Assembly: GCA_016217675.1 (NCBI GenBank)
Contig: JACRHC010000027.1
Span: 1 to 64,000, forward strand
Reading direction: 5' to 3'
From: Nitrospirota bacterium
Lineage (GTDB): Bacteria; Nitrospirota; Thermodesulfovibrionia; Thermodesulfovibrionales; UBA6898
Length of the DNA stretch: 64,000 nucleotides
Positions 49,382-59,300 of this stretch are shown here, one piece after another; position 1 is the first letter of the stretch; every line of letters begins with the position of its first letter. Made by a program: the position numbers and the translations under genes. A model generated the notes under the pieces. It worked only from the letters and a program-made list of their open reading frames with translations. It searched no databases and was not told the origin of the DNA.

Positions 49382-51010
49382 TCAGGCCCTGTGGTTCTTG
49401 CTTTTCTTATTCTCATACATCATCCTGTCCCCCCGGTTCAGAAGTTCCTCGATTGTGCAGGGCTGCTCAGGATCATAATACGCAATACCATAACTGATCG
49501 ATATCTGATAGCTTCTGCCGGGCTGGGCATTGACCTGAGCAATATTCTTATGCAGGCGCTCAATGACCATATCGAGCGAGACATTGCTGATAACGGCAGG
49601 CATAACTACGAACTCGTCGCCGCCGATCCGCGCGGCAACATCAGACTCCCGAAAGGTTTCCCGCAGGATTCCTGCGGCCTCAATTATTGCCTTGTCGCCT
49701 TCTGTATGGCCAAAAGTATCATTAATGGTCTTGAGGTCATCGAGGTCAGCATAGAGGATCGATATCTTATTCTTCATACGGTTTACGATCTTGAAATACT
49801 GGTCGGCCAGAGCAAGAAACCCTCTGCGGTTATACAGTCCGGTCAGCTCATCAGTCAGTGAAAGCGACCGCAGTTCCTCTTCCATACGCTTGCGGTCACT
49901 GATGTCCTTCGAAATGACCGTTATCGCAACGATGCTGCCCTCCTGGTCCTTTACCGGGCTCAGGGTTTGAAGAAAATATCTATTGTCACGTTTGCTCATA
50001 TGTTCGTTCTGGCATGATTCTCCTGTTTCAATAACCTGATTAACATGTGCCATGAACTGTGCGGTCTCTTCGGACGAGTGAAATTCATGATAAAAATGGC
50101 CAAGGAACTGATCCGGCAGCAGACCCATCCGCATATAATGTTTCTTGTTCATAAAAAGATAACGATACTCGCTGTCTACCAGGTAGATCGAATCCTCGGT
50201 CGATTCGACAAGAGACCTATACTTAGCCTCAGTATCCCTCAGAGAGTTCTCAGCCTGTTTCCTGTCAAGCATCTCTTTTTTAATCTTTTCGTGAGCCTGC
50301 ACAATCTCCTGGGTTCTTCCTTCAACCAGCCTTTCCAGATCTTCCTGATGCTTTCTCAGTTCCTCTTCAGCCCTGTCCCGTAAGCGAATGCTCCGGTTTG
50401 CATTCATGGCACTGATGACAACTCCTACAAGAAGGCTCAGGGCAACAACAAAAACGAGCACTGATGAACCTGAAATGAGCCTGCCGAGCCTTTCCCTGCT
50501 TTTCGTTATATCGTAGTACAGCTCAAAGGCTCCGATAAACTGTTTCCCCTCCATGAGCGGCACATAGGCCTCAACAACATCCCTGGTCATTACCTGCCCC
50601 TCAAGAGACTGTGATGACTTCCTCACCACCTGGGTATAGTTGCCACCGCTGGCAACGACCTCAATAAAGTACTTCTTGCGGTTTATCTCGCCAATGTCTT
50701 TCGCCTCCGTAGAATAGATAATCTCCCCTGACGGCGCAAACACCTTCACTTTCACCAGCTGCATATCCCTGGCGCTCTGCTCTATTGCCAGCCTGAATGC
50801 AGGAGTTATCACGTCTTTGGTCAACCCGGCTTTCACGGAAATCAGCCGGGAAGCGAGATGCGCAGCGAACCTGACAGCCTCTTCTTCTGTCCTTTCGGTG
50901 AGAAACTTGTCAAAGGATGGATAAAGGAAAAAAAAGGTATAGATTGGAAGGAACACAACTGAACAGAGTGATACCAGAATAATTCCCCTCAGAAGATTAG
51001 ACTTGACCAA
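49382..51010 (-). CDS. membrane diguanylate cyclase with PAS and GGDEF domains
   Basis: About 542 residues: an N-terminal membrane helix (GIILVSLCSVVFLPIYTFFF), a periplasmic sensor region (about 30-170), a second helix (VLVFVVALSLLVGVVISAM), a coiled coil, a PAS domain (about 255-370), and a GGDEF domain with the active site RIGGDEFVV and the inhibitory RxxD site RESD five residues before it. It makes cyclic di-GMP and should be product-inhibited. The chosen TTG start (51008-51010) has GGGGAGGG 10 nt upstream. Another TTG at 51082 would add 24 residues. Confidence 0.85.
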   Translation of the reverse strand: MVKSNLLRGIILVSLCSVVFLPIYTFFFLYPSFDKFLTERTEEEAVRFAAHLASRLISVKAGLTKDVITPAFRLAIEQSARDMQLVKVKVFAPSGEIIYSTEAKDIGEINRKKYFIEVVASGGNYTQVVRKSSQSLEGQVMTRDVVEAYVPLMEGKQFIGAFELYYDITKSRERLGRLISGSSVLVFVVALSLLVGVVISAMNANRSIRLRDRAEEELRKHQEDLERLVEGRTQEIVQAHEKIKKEMLDRKQAENSLRDTEAKYRSLVESTEDSIYLVDSEYRYLFMNKKHYMRMGLLPDQFLGHFYHEFHSSEETAQFMAHVNQVIETGESCQNEHMSKRDNRYFLQTLSPVKDQEGSIVAITVISKDISDRKRMEEELRSLSLTDELTGLYNRRGFLALADQYFKIVNRMKNKISILYADLDDLKTINDTFGHTEGDKAIIEAAGILRETFRESDVAARIGGDEFVVMPAVISNVSLDMVIERLHKNIAQVNAQPGRSYQISISYGIAYYDPEQPCTIEELLNRGDRMMYENKKSKNHRA

Positions 51011-51152
51011 TCGTAGTTTTCCCTCCCCTTTGCTAACTCGTTGTGCAGCATTGATATTCTCATGCTTTTCATTTTTTTGCAAGCATCTTCAGCGTCACAT
51101 GACATGTCAACCTGATTGCCTGCCCATCTTCAGGGATTCAAAAACATGTGAA

Positions 51153-52382
51153 TCATGCGATCTTTATACTTTTCTTATTTTTTGGAGCCCAGGGTGCGAA
51201 TTTCAGGAGAAGCATCATCCCCGGAAGTGCGATAACAACACAGAAGATAAAGAAACGCTCCCAGCCCATATATTTTGCAAGAAAACCGGTCGGCGCAGAA
51301 GCCAGCACCCGGGGAACTCCCATGAGACTGCTGAGAAGTGCATATTGTGTGGCAGTGAATTTTCTATTCGTAAGACTTGCCATAAACGCGGCATAGGCAG
51401 CAGTACCCATACCGGCCGTGAGGTTCTCAAAAGCGATGACTCCGGAGAGCGCAGGCAGGCTATGGCCGATCCGTGCGAGAATTGCAAAACCAGCGGTCGA
51501 TATTGCCTGGAGGAACCCAAATATCCAGAGCGAACGGTTGATCCCGATACGAAGCATCATTAATCCGCCTGTCAGACTTCCTGCAAGAGTCGCCCAGAAA
51601 CCAAAGAGCTTAACCACAGCGCCGATTTCGGTCTTTGAGAAACCTATATCAAGATAAAAGGGCGTTGTGATCGCACTTGCCATAGTATCCCCGAGCTTGT
51701 ACAAAAGGACAAAGGCGAGGATGAGGAGAGCATTCTCCCTGCTGAAATATTCCGCTAACGGCTCGACAATAGCCTCCCGCAGAGTTTTGGGCGTTCCGCC
51801 TGAAACCATTGGCTCTGGCGTCAGGAGTGTGGTGATGATGCCAGGCAGCATACAGGCTGCCATGATCAGATAAACCATAGTGAATGAGAGGTAGTCGGCA
51901 AGGATCAGACCTCCCCCTGAGGCCAGCAGCATACCGACCCGGTACCCGTTAATGTAAAAAGAAGAACCAAGCCCAAGCTCTTCATCTGCCAGATCTTCTC
52001 GCCTGTAAGCATCAACAACAATGTCCTGGGAAGCACTGAAAAAAGTTACGAGCAGGGCCGAAAAAACCATCACCGCCGGGTTCAGGGCGGGATCCGTAAA
52101 GCCAAGCCCTGCTATCGCAAAAACAAGGGAAACTTGTGCAACCATCAGCCAGCCCCGCCTGCGGCCCAGGGAAAGCGTGAATCTGTCAAAAAAAGGAGCC
52201 CAGAGAAACTTCAGGGTATACGGGAGTCCAACAAGTGCCATAAGACCGATGACGGTCAGATCCACACCCGAGTCTTTCATCCAGGCCTGCAAGACCGTTG
52301 AGGTCAGAAGCAGCGGCAGTCCGCAGGCAAAGCCCATGATAAAAGAGACGAGCATACGCCTGCTGAAGATTATCTTAAACAT
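51153..52382 (-). CDS. ampG: AmpG-like muropeptide permease (MFS)
   Basis: A 409-residue 12-helix transporter. The opening FIMGFACGLPLLLTSTVLQA, then FLWAPFFDRFTLSLGRRRGW and SASQDIVVDAYRRE, is diagnostic of AmpG permeases, which import anhydro-muropeptides from the periplasm for recycling. It shares one base with the end of the DUF1460 amidase gene upstream, so the two are coupled and likely act together on cell-wall fragments. The lytic transglycosylase at 17.3 kb would produce its substrates. Confidence 0.92.
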   Translation of the reverse strand: MFKIIFSRRMLVSFIMGFACGLPLLLTSTVLQAWMKDSGVDLTVIGLMALVGLPYTLKFLWAPFFDRFTLSLGRRRGWLMVAQVSLVFAIAGLGFTDPALNPAVMVFSALLVTFFSASQDIVVDAYRREDLADEELGLGSSFYINGYRVGMLLASGGGLILADYLSFTMVYLIMAACMLPGIITTLLTPEPMVSGGTPKTLREAIVEPLAEYFSRENALLILAFVLLYKLGDTMASAITTPFYLDIGFSKTEIGAVVKLFGFWATLAGSLTGGLMMLRIGINRSLWIFGFLQAISTAGFAILARIGHSLPALSGVIAFENLTAGMGTAAYAAFMASLTNRKFTATQYALLSSLMGVPRVLASAPTGFLAKYMGWERFFIFCVVIALPGMMLLLKFAPWAPKNKKSIKIA

Positions 52383-53101
52383 CAGACAGGCCTCAGGACG
52401 ACAAGGCCGGGCTTGCCCTTCATATACTGCATGAAATCCTGATCGACTGTTTTGCGAAGATTACGTGATGAGGAGGCATGCCGCAGGAAAAGAGATGCTC
52501 CAGTCCTGATAATAATCCCGACATGAGACACGTCAAGGCCTACTTGTTCGGAATAGATGCCTGCGTAGTCGCCTGTCTTCAGACTCTGCAGCACTGCTTC
52601 ATTAATTTCATCTGCAGGGACAAAGGTAATTGTCCTGTCAACAGGTTCTATCCCATTCAGAAAAAGAGTCTCATCGTCTTTTCGGTTCAACGTCTTTTGC
52701 ACCTTCTTCACCTTACCCGGTCCGATCTCCTCTGTTGCATCACTGATAAGTCCATGACGGTATTCAGCCCAGTCAGTAAAAAAATGGTTCCTTGACCTGT
52801 ATGAGATCAGGCCCCCTCTGTACCTCACCTGCTTAAGTCTATCCAGAACGTCTGAAAAAGACCTCGACAATCTCATGGCCTCGATATAATCAAGAAAGGT
52901 GAAGCAGTCCATGCCGCCCAGATCGATCACAAGCTCTTCGCCTGTATGCTGATCTCCGATCAAGGTGTTTTCCTGGTATGCTACGCCGAGGAACTTCTCT
53001 GAGATTAAGGCAATACGCTCACCAGCATCAGCAATCTTTGCCGCCTCACGAATAATACGGTCCAGCTCGTCTTCTGTCCATCTGCCAATATTGATACGCA
53101 T
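52382..53101 (-). CDS. DUF1460 (N-acetylmuramoyl-L-alanine amidase-like) protein
   Basis: A 239-residue NlpC/P60-like cysteine amidase of the DUF1460 family. The catalytic Cys is in LGGMDCFTFLDYIEAM, and the His is in DVSHVGIIIR. Structural work on family members showed amidase folds acting on anhydro-muropeptides. No signal peptide is visible, so it is probably cytosolic, cleaving peptides off imported fragments. Genomic coupling to ampG supports this. Confidence 0.88.
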   Translation of the reverse strand: MRINIGRWTEDELDRIIREAAKIADAGERIALISEKFLGVAYQENTLIGDQHTGEELVIDLGGMDCFTFLDYIEAMRLSRSFSDVLDRLKQVRYRGGLISYRSRNHFFTDWAEYRHGLISDATEEIGPGKVKKVQKTLNRKDDETLFLNGIEPVDRTITFVPADEINEAVLQSLKTGDYAGIYSEQVGLDVSHVGIIIRTGASLFLRHASSSRNLRKTVDQDFMQYMKGKPGLVVLRPV

Positions 53102-53140
53102 TCTGCAGGAAAATTATCAGATGCCCCTCAAAATAGCAAG

Positions 53141-53165
53141 GCATTGCATGAGTTCCATGCAATGC
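53141..53165. promoter_or_regulatory. perfect 10-bp palindrome in a divergent promoter region
   Basis: GCATTGCATG-AGTTC-CATGCAATGC lies 40 nt upstream of the DUF1460 start and 72 nt upstream of the antitoxin start. Being in the shared upstream region, it could be an operator for either gene, or form a stem in an RNA. Confidence 0.6.
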
Positions 53166-53190
53166 GACATACACCCTTTCCTGATGTTAT

Positions 53191-53218
53191 AGACTATAAT
53201 AGAGACTAAATATAGTCT
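53191..53218. promoter_or_regulatory. operator-like inverted repeat at the Phd/RelE promoter
   Basis: AGACTATA (53191-53198) and TATAGTCT (53211-53218) are exact complements 12 nt apart, and TATAAT (53195-53200) overlaps the left arm. This is the usual place for autorepression by Phd/YefM antitoxin complexes. Confidence 0.65.
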
Positions 53219-53236
53219 TGTAAGGAGGACGGTATC

Positions 53237-53518
53237 ATGAAGTTGAGTGAACAGGTAAAGCCGATCAGTTATATCAAAGCCCATGCGTCAGAAGTCATCA
53301 GTAAGCTCTCGGGCAGCCGGAGCCCCGTTGTGATCACGCTGAACGGCAAGGCCCGCGCAGTGCTTCAGGATATCATTGAATACGAGAAGGACCGTGAAAG
53401 CATGGCCATGCTCAAGATTCTCGCCATGGGCAGGAGAAACGTTGAAGCGGGAAGTTTTCGGCCTGCGGCTGCAGCCTTTCAGTCTATTCGGGGAAAGGCA
53501 GACAAAGAGCCTGCTTGA
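53237..53518 (+). CDS. Phd/YefM-type antitoxin
   Basis: A 93-residue antitoxin with the Phd/YefM N-terminal fold (PISYIKAHASEVISKLSGSR, VVITLNGKARAVLQDI), which binds DNA as a dimer, and a flexible toxin-binding C-terminus. AAGGAGG lies 10 nt before the ATG. An inverted repeat overlaps its promoter. Its TGA shares a base with the toxin ATG (TGATG), the standard coupled arrangement. Confidence 0.92.
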   Translation: MKLSEQVKPISYIKAHASEVISKLSGSRSPVVITLNGKARAVLQDIIEYEKDRESMAMLKILAMGRRNVEAGSFRPAAAAFQSIRGKADKEPA

Positions 53519-53844
53519 TGAAATACTCTGTTTTCGTTGTTGCAGAGGCGGAACGGGACCTCCAGGAAATTTACCGCTATGTATTTCGTAACGACTCACC
53601 TGAAAAGGCTGTTCGGCTTCTTGATAGCCTCGAAAAGACCGTAATGAAGCTTGAAGCATTGCCGCTAAGGGGGCATATTCCGCCGGAGCTTGAGCGGATC
53701 AGCGTGACGGAATACCGGGAGGTCTTTTTTAAACCATATCGGATTATTTATCAGGTGATAGGACGTGCTGTATATGTATATTGCGTGCTTGACGGAAGAA
53801 GAGATCTCCAGGATCTTCTCCAGGAGAGGCTGCTGAGAGCATAG
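53518..53844 (+). CDS. RelE/ParE-superfamily toxin
   Basis: A 108-residue toxin (YSVFVVAEAERDLQEIYRYV, LPLRGHIPPELERISVTEYR, EVFFKPYRIIYQVIGRAVYV). The layout fits RelE/ParE folds, which either cleave mRNA at the ribosome or inhibit gyrase. Sequence alone does not decide which. The ATG at 53518 overlaps the antitoxin stop. It is complete and probably functional. Confidence 0.9.
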   Translation: MKYSVFVVAEAERDLQEIYRYVFRNDSPEKAVRLLDSLEKTVMKLEALPLRGHIPPELERISVTEYREVFFKPYRIIYQVIGRAVYVYCVLDGRRDLQDLLQERLLRA

Positions 53845-53927
53845 GCTTTGGGGTTGGTCAGTATAATTGCCTGATCGAGCAGCGAGGGGTTTTGGTGTCT
53901 CACTGTTCACTCTTCGCGGTTTCACAG

Positions 53928-53933
53928 TATAAT
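53928..53933 (+). promoter_or_regulatory. consensus -10 (TATAAT) of rel, leaderless configuration
   Basis: TATAAT ends 5 nt before the rel ATG (53939) and no Shine-Dalgarno is present. TGTTCA at 53904-53909 is a weak -35 at about 18 nt. Confidence 0.6.
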
Positions 53934-53938
53934 AGGCT

Positions 53939-56068
53939 ATGTCTGAGACATTATCCCTAACCGGGCTCATCGATAAGGTCCGCTCCTACAGCCAGGACGC
54001 TGATTTTAATTCTGTTCAGCGGGCATATCATTTCTCGCGCGAGGCCCACTGCAGCCAGAAAAGAAGCGAAGGTTCCCCGTATATCAATCATCCCCTTGCC
54101 GTTGCCTATATCCTTGCTGACATGAAGATGGACACGCTTTCGATCGCCTCCGGCCTGCTCCATGATACGGTTGAAGATGCTGACGTTACGATGGATGACA
54201 TCAAGGTCATCTTCGGGAAAGAGATAGCCTTTATCGTAAAAGGCCTTACAAAACTGGCCAAGGTCGAGTTCAGAACAAAGCAGGAGGCACAGGCTGAAAA
54301 CTTCAGAAAGATGCTGCTTGCCATGTCAGAGGACATCCGGGTCATGCTCATCAAGTTCGCTGACCGGCTCCATAATATGCGGACGCTCCAGTTCCTGTCT
54401 GAGGCCAAGCAGCAGCGTATTGCAGCTGAGACGCTTGAGATCTATGCACCAATCGCAAACAGGCTCGGCATCGGATGGCTTAAAACCGAGCTTGAAGACC
54501 TGAGCTTTAAGTATCTTATGCCCCAGCTGTACGATGATCTGGTAAAGAAAGTCGCGACGCGCAGGGAAGAACAGGAAGGGTACATAAAAGAAGTCGTTTC
54601 CCTTATCGAACAGCAGCTCAAAGAAGAGGGCCTTCCCGGCAAAGTCAAGGGACGGGTAAAACACTTTTACGGCATCTACCAGAAGATGCAGAAGCAGAGG
54701 ATCACCTTTGAAGAGATCCATGATGTCATTGGCGTCAGGATCATTACAGACACCAATGCCAATTGCTACGCGATCCTCGGCATTATTCACTCCCTCTGGA
54801 CACCCATCCCCGGAAAATTCAAGGACTATATCGGCGTGCCCAAGTCGAACATGTACCAATCCCTTCATACTACGGTCATCGGTCCTAAAGGCGAGCGGGT
54901 AGAGTTTCAGATACGGACTGACGAGATGAACAGGGTGGCTGAACAGGGTATTGCCTCTCACTGGAAATATAAGGAAAAGGGGACAATTGACGAAAACAAC
55001 AACAAGTATATTACTTGGCTCAGGGAATTGGTGCAGGTGCAGAAAGATGAGCCGAATGCGGTCGATTTTCTCGAGGCTCTCAAGGGAGAGGTCGTGCCCG
55101 AGGTGGTCTATGTGTTTACTCCCAAAGGCGAGGTAAAAGAGATGCCTCTCGGTTCAACACCAGTTGACCTTGCCTACAGCATCCATACCCAAATTGGCCA
55201 CAAGTGCGTCGGCGCAAGGATCAACGGCAAGATCGTCCCTTTGAAATACAAGATGAGAAACGGCGATACCGTCGAGATCATCACCTCGCCAACGCATGGC
55301 CCAAGCAGGGACTGGCTCAAGTTCGTCGTCACCCAGAGGGCAAAGACCCGCATAAAGCAGTGGATCAAGGCAGAAGAACGGGCACAGAGCGTTGAGCTCG
55401 GCATCAAGCTCCTCGAAAATGACTTCAGGAAGCATGGCATGAGCCACGCTCTGATGAAATCGGACGAGATACTAAATGTGGCAAAGGCATTAGGCGTGGG
55501 TAATCTCGAAGAACTCTTTGTGGCCGTCGGCTTCGGCAAGATCACCCCGCACCAGGTGATCAACCGGCTCAGGCCGGAAAAAGAGGTTACCGAAGAAGAG
55601 GCAGTAAAGATCAGGAGGCCGATAAAAGAACATAAAGGTATCAGCATCAAGGGCATTGACGATATCCTCTACCATACCGGCAAATGCTGCTTCCCTGTGC
55701 CGGGCGACAGTCTTGTCGGCTTTGTCACGATCGGCAAAGGTGTTACGATCCACCGAAAGGACTGTATGAACCTTGACAGGCTGGCAATCGAGAATGCACG
55801 GCTCGTGGATGTTGAGTGGCAGCCGTCTTTACAAAGCACGGCAAACACCAAGCTTTATGTCGAAACAGTTGACAAGCCCGGCATTCTCGCAAATCTGAGC
55901 GCACTCATCTCATCGCTCAATATCAATATCGTCCACCTTGAAGCAGCATCGACGCAGGACAAGAAAGGCCATATAACCCTTATCATTGAGGTGAAGGACC
56001 TCACGCAGCTCAAGTCGCTCATGCACAAGATCACCCAGATGGACGGCATTCTCAGGATCAGGAGATAG
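53939..56068 (+). CDS. rel: bifunctional (p)ppGpp synthetase/hydrolase (Rel/SpoT type)
   Basis: A 709-residue long RSH protein. The HD hydrolase domain is intact (YINHPLAVAYILADM, LLHDTVEDADV, KFADRLHNMRTL), so it can degrade (p)ppGpp. The synthetase domain has GKFKDYIGVPKSNMYQSLHT and VEFQIRTDEMNRVAEQGIAS. TGS (VYVFTPKGEVKEMPLGSTPV) and C-terminal ACT domains (about 635-709) bind the ribosome and regulate. It is probably the only long RSH of the cell. It is transcribed from its own promoter, downstream of the toxin gene. Confidence 0.95.
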   Translation: MSETLSLTGLIDKVRSYSQDADFNSVQRAYHFSREAHCSQKRSEGSPYINHPLAVAYILADMKMDTLSIASGLLHDTVEDADVTMDDIKVIFGKEIAFIVKGLTKLAKVEFRTKQEAQAENFRKMLLAMSEDIRVMLIKFADRLHNMRTLQFLSEAKQQRIAAETLEIYAPIANRLGIGWLKTELEDLSFKYLMPQLYDDLVKKVATRREEQEGYIKEVVSLIEQQLKEEGLPGKVKGRVKHFYGIYQKMQKQRITFEEIHDVIGVRIITDTNANCYAILGIIHSLWTPIPGKFKDYIGVPKSNMYQSLHTTVIGPKGERVEFQIRTDEMNRVAEQGIASHWKYKEKGTIDENNNKYITWLRELVQVQKDEPNAVDFLEALKGEVVPEVVYVFTPKGEVKEMPLGSTPVDLAYSIHTQIGHKCVGARINGKIVPLKYKMRNGDTVEIITSPTHGPSRDWLKFVVTQRAKTRIKQWIKAEERAQSVELGIKLLENDFRKHGMSHALMKSDEILNVAKALGVGNLEELFVAVGFGKITPHQVINRLRPEKEVTEEEAVKIRRPIKEHKGISIKGIDDILYHTGKCCFPVPGDSLVGFVTIGKGVTIHRKDCMNLDRLAIENARLVDVEWQPSLQSTANTKLYVETVDKPGILANLSALISSLNINIVHLEAASTQDKKGHITLIIEVKDLTQLKSLMHKITQMDGILRIRR

Positions 56069-56101
56069 GGTTTTTCTCAATAAATTTCATTCAGGGCCAG
56101 G

Positions 56102-56133
56102 TTGACAAGTTTCTTCTCTGAGCTTAATATAAT
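56102..56133 (+). promoter_or_regulatory. promoter of tRNA-Leu(CAG)
   Basis: A consensus TTGACA (56102-56107) is followed after 17 nt by TAATAT (56125-56130), overlapped by TATAAT (56128-56133). The tRNA begins 10-13 nt further on. Confidence 0.7.
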
Positions 56134-56142
56134 AACCTTCGT

Positions 56143-56229
56143 GCCGAAGTGGCGGAATTGGCAGACGCGCCAGATTCAGGTTCTGGTGGTGGAAACGCTG
56201 TAGGGGTTCGAGTCCCCTCTTCGGCACCA
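56143..56229 (+). tRNA. tRNA-Leu(CAG)
   Basis: An 87-nt class II tRNA with CCA encoded: acceptor GCCGAAG/CTTCGGC, anticodon stem CCAGA/TCTGG with loop TTCAGGT (anticodon CAG), a long variable arm, and T-loop GTTCGAGTC. Confidence 0.96.
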
Positions 56230-56304
56230 ATTAAATCTTTTTCTCGTTCGGAGACTCCGACTTCCCACAGCGACAGGGGCACTATTATTCGGGGATCTGT
56301 CAGC

Positions 56305-59300
56305 TTACTGTCTTTCACACCACTGCAGGGCATTCTGGAACATCCTGAGCCACGGCGATGCCTTTAGTTCTTTTTCCCATTGCTCCGGCATATAGGCCCA
56401 CTGCCATTTCAGAAAAACCCGCTCCGGATGAGGCATGATGGCAAGATGCCTGCCGTCAGGTGAGCAGAGCGCTGCAATGCCTTCAGGCGAGCCATTAGGG
56501 TTAAAGGGATAGACCTCGGTAGGGTTGCCGTTATCGTCTGCATAGCGTGCAGGGGCAAGGCCTTCGCGAAGAACCCGTTCCTTTATTGAACTGTCCGGGA
56601 AATAGGCATGGCCTTCCCCATGAGCAACCCAGATGCCCAGCACTGAGTTCTCCATACCCTTCAGCATGATCGATGGACTTTCAAGGATCATTAAGGATGA
56701 GAAGCGTGACTCAAACCTTCCGGATGTATTATGGATGAACCGCGGCTGGTCTTTGTTATCTATGCCCTGCCATGGCACCCATCCAAGGAGAGCAGAAAGC
56801 TGGCACCCGTTACAGACACCGAGGCTGAAGGTGTCAGGCCTGTTATAAAAAGTCTGGAACTGCTGCCAGATATGCCTGTTAAACCGAATACCGCCTGCCC
56901 AGCCCTTTGCAGAATCGAGCACATCTGCATAACTGAACCCGCCGACAAAGACCACACCCCTGAAATGCTCAAGGTTCACCTTCCGGTCAAGAAAATCGGT
57001 CATGGTCACGTCCCAGACCTCAAACCCTGCCTGAAAAAAGGCTGAGGTCATCTCCCTGTCTCCGTTGCTGCCCTCTTCGCGGATAACGGCAACCCTATGC
57101 TTGTCAGTCCGTTCAAGGATTTCTGATGCTGTAATCTCCGGCGTAAAAGAAAGCTTAAAGGTCTGTCCCTTTCGGTTATAGATGACCTTTTTTTCTTCCT
57201 TTGCCGATAAAGGATTCCTCTGGAGTATGTCCAACTGATGACTCGTCTCTTCCCAGACCCCTCTGAGGACCCTCATATCTTCGTTCAGCACTTCTTCATT
57301 GTTTACCGAAATAATGATCTTCTTCTTTCTGGTGGTCCTGCCGATGCATTGATAGGGAAGCCCTTTTTCTTCCAGGATCTTCCTGATCTTTTTCCCCTGT
57401 TTCGGCAGGTATTCGATCACCAGACCGAGCTCTTCAGAAAATAAAAGTTGAATTGGCCCACGATTCGGTTCCTGACTGCTGACCGCTGACTGCTGACCGC
57501 TGATATTCACCTCTATGCCGCAGTTTCCTGCAAAGGCCATTTCAAGAAGCGTGGTAATGAGGCCGCCGTCGCTCCTGTCATGACCTGAGAGTATCAGCCC
57601 TTGTTCGATAAACTCCTGGATCGCAGAAAATCCGTTCTTCAGGAGAGCAACATCATCAACGTCAGGCGACTCATTTCCCGCCTGTCCAAAGCACTGCGCA
57701 AGAGCTGATCCGCCGGTCCTGCTGCCTTTGCCCATATCAATAAAAATAAGTCTGCTCTTCCCCGGCTGCTTGATGTCAGGGGTTATGACCTTGTGAATAT
57801 CCGGACAGGTCGCGTACGCAGAGATGACCAGAGTCCCTGGTGACTTTACGATCTCGGTCGTGTTGTCAGCGTTCGTCACTTTTGCTGCCATCGAGAGGCT
57901 GTCCTTGCCGCCGTCGATCGCAATACCGAGCCCGATCATGATGTCCCGCATCGCAATGGCAGCATCATAAAGATCAGCGCCCTCACCCGGAAGCTTGGGA
58001 GCCCACATCCAGTTGCCCGAGCATTTGATGTCCTCAAGGCCGCTTATCTTTGCCCAGACGATATTCGTAACAGCCTCTGCCACGGACATCCTTGCCATTG
58101 CAGCCGGATCGATAAGGCCTTTTAACGGCTGCTCGCCGATCGAGATGGCAGCACCGGTTGTTCCGAAATGGCTCTGTGCTATGACAGCCACGTCAGAGAC
58201 CGTAAGCTGGAGCGGCCCGACGCACTGTTGTTGCGCAATCAGGCCGGTAACTGAGCGGTCTACCTTGCTTGCGAGAAATCTTTTTGAACCAACAGAAATA
58301 AGCCTCAGCACGCGGTCAAGGGCGTCCCTTACCGTAAGCCCTTCCGGAAGGACAAGAGGGCTTCTTTGACGTTTTATCCGGTCGAGAACAAATGTCTTTT
58401 GCGGCATACTGCCGAGGATCTTTTCGAGATGCAGGTTGACAGGCGTGCTGCCGTCTGTCTCGTCATGAAGTACAATATATCCGTCACCCGATATCTCTCC
58501 GATGAATGCACACGGGACCTTCTCTCTTCTGCAGAGGCCAAGAAACTCCTCTGACCGTTCAGGGCTGATAAGCAGGGCATTCTGCTCCTGATACTCTGCG
58601 CCCCATATTTCAAGCACCGAAAGCGTAGCATCTCCAAGCTGGATCTTTCTGATCTCTATCTTCGCGCCCGCAGGATAGATGATCTCCTTGACCACATTGC
58701 AGTTGCCTCCTGCTCCCTGGTCATGAATGGACACAATCGGGTTGCGGTCGCCAAGCTCGACACATGCCCGGATCACCCTGTTCATCTTCTGCTCCATCTC
58801 GGCATCGCCGCGCTGCACAGCATTAAAATCGAGTTCAGCAACATTCTGGCCCTGGATCATGCTTGAGGCTGCGCCGCCGCCCATGCCAATGCGGTATGCA
58901 GGGCCGCCGACCTTGGTAACGAGCATGCCTTTTGCCGGTGCGTTCTTTTCCGAATGTCTCGCATCCATCTGACCGACACCTGCAGTGAACATGATCGGCT
59001 TGAGCCATTCTCTCCGCTCATGGTCAGGCAGCCTCAGACCTAATGAACGGGTAAACCCCTGGATCATAGGCTCGCCAAACTTATTGCCGTAGTCTGATGC
59101 ACCGTCGCTTGCCTGTATCTCGATGGTCAGGGGGCTTGCAAGATTGGCAGGATAGGCAAAAGAGCTGTCTTCCCATGGCAATTCATACCCCGGGATCTGC
59201 AGATTTCCGACACAATAAGCAGCAGTGCCTGCAATAACAAGAGAGCCTGTTCCTGTTGCCTGCACATCCCTGATCCTGCCTCCTGTTCCTGTTTCAGCCC

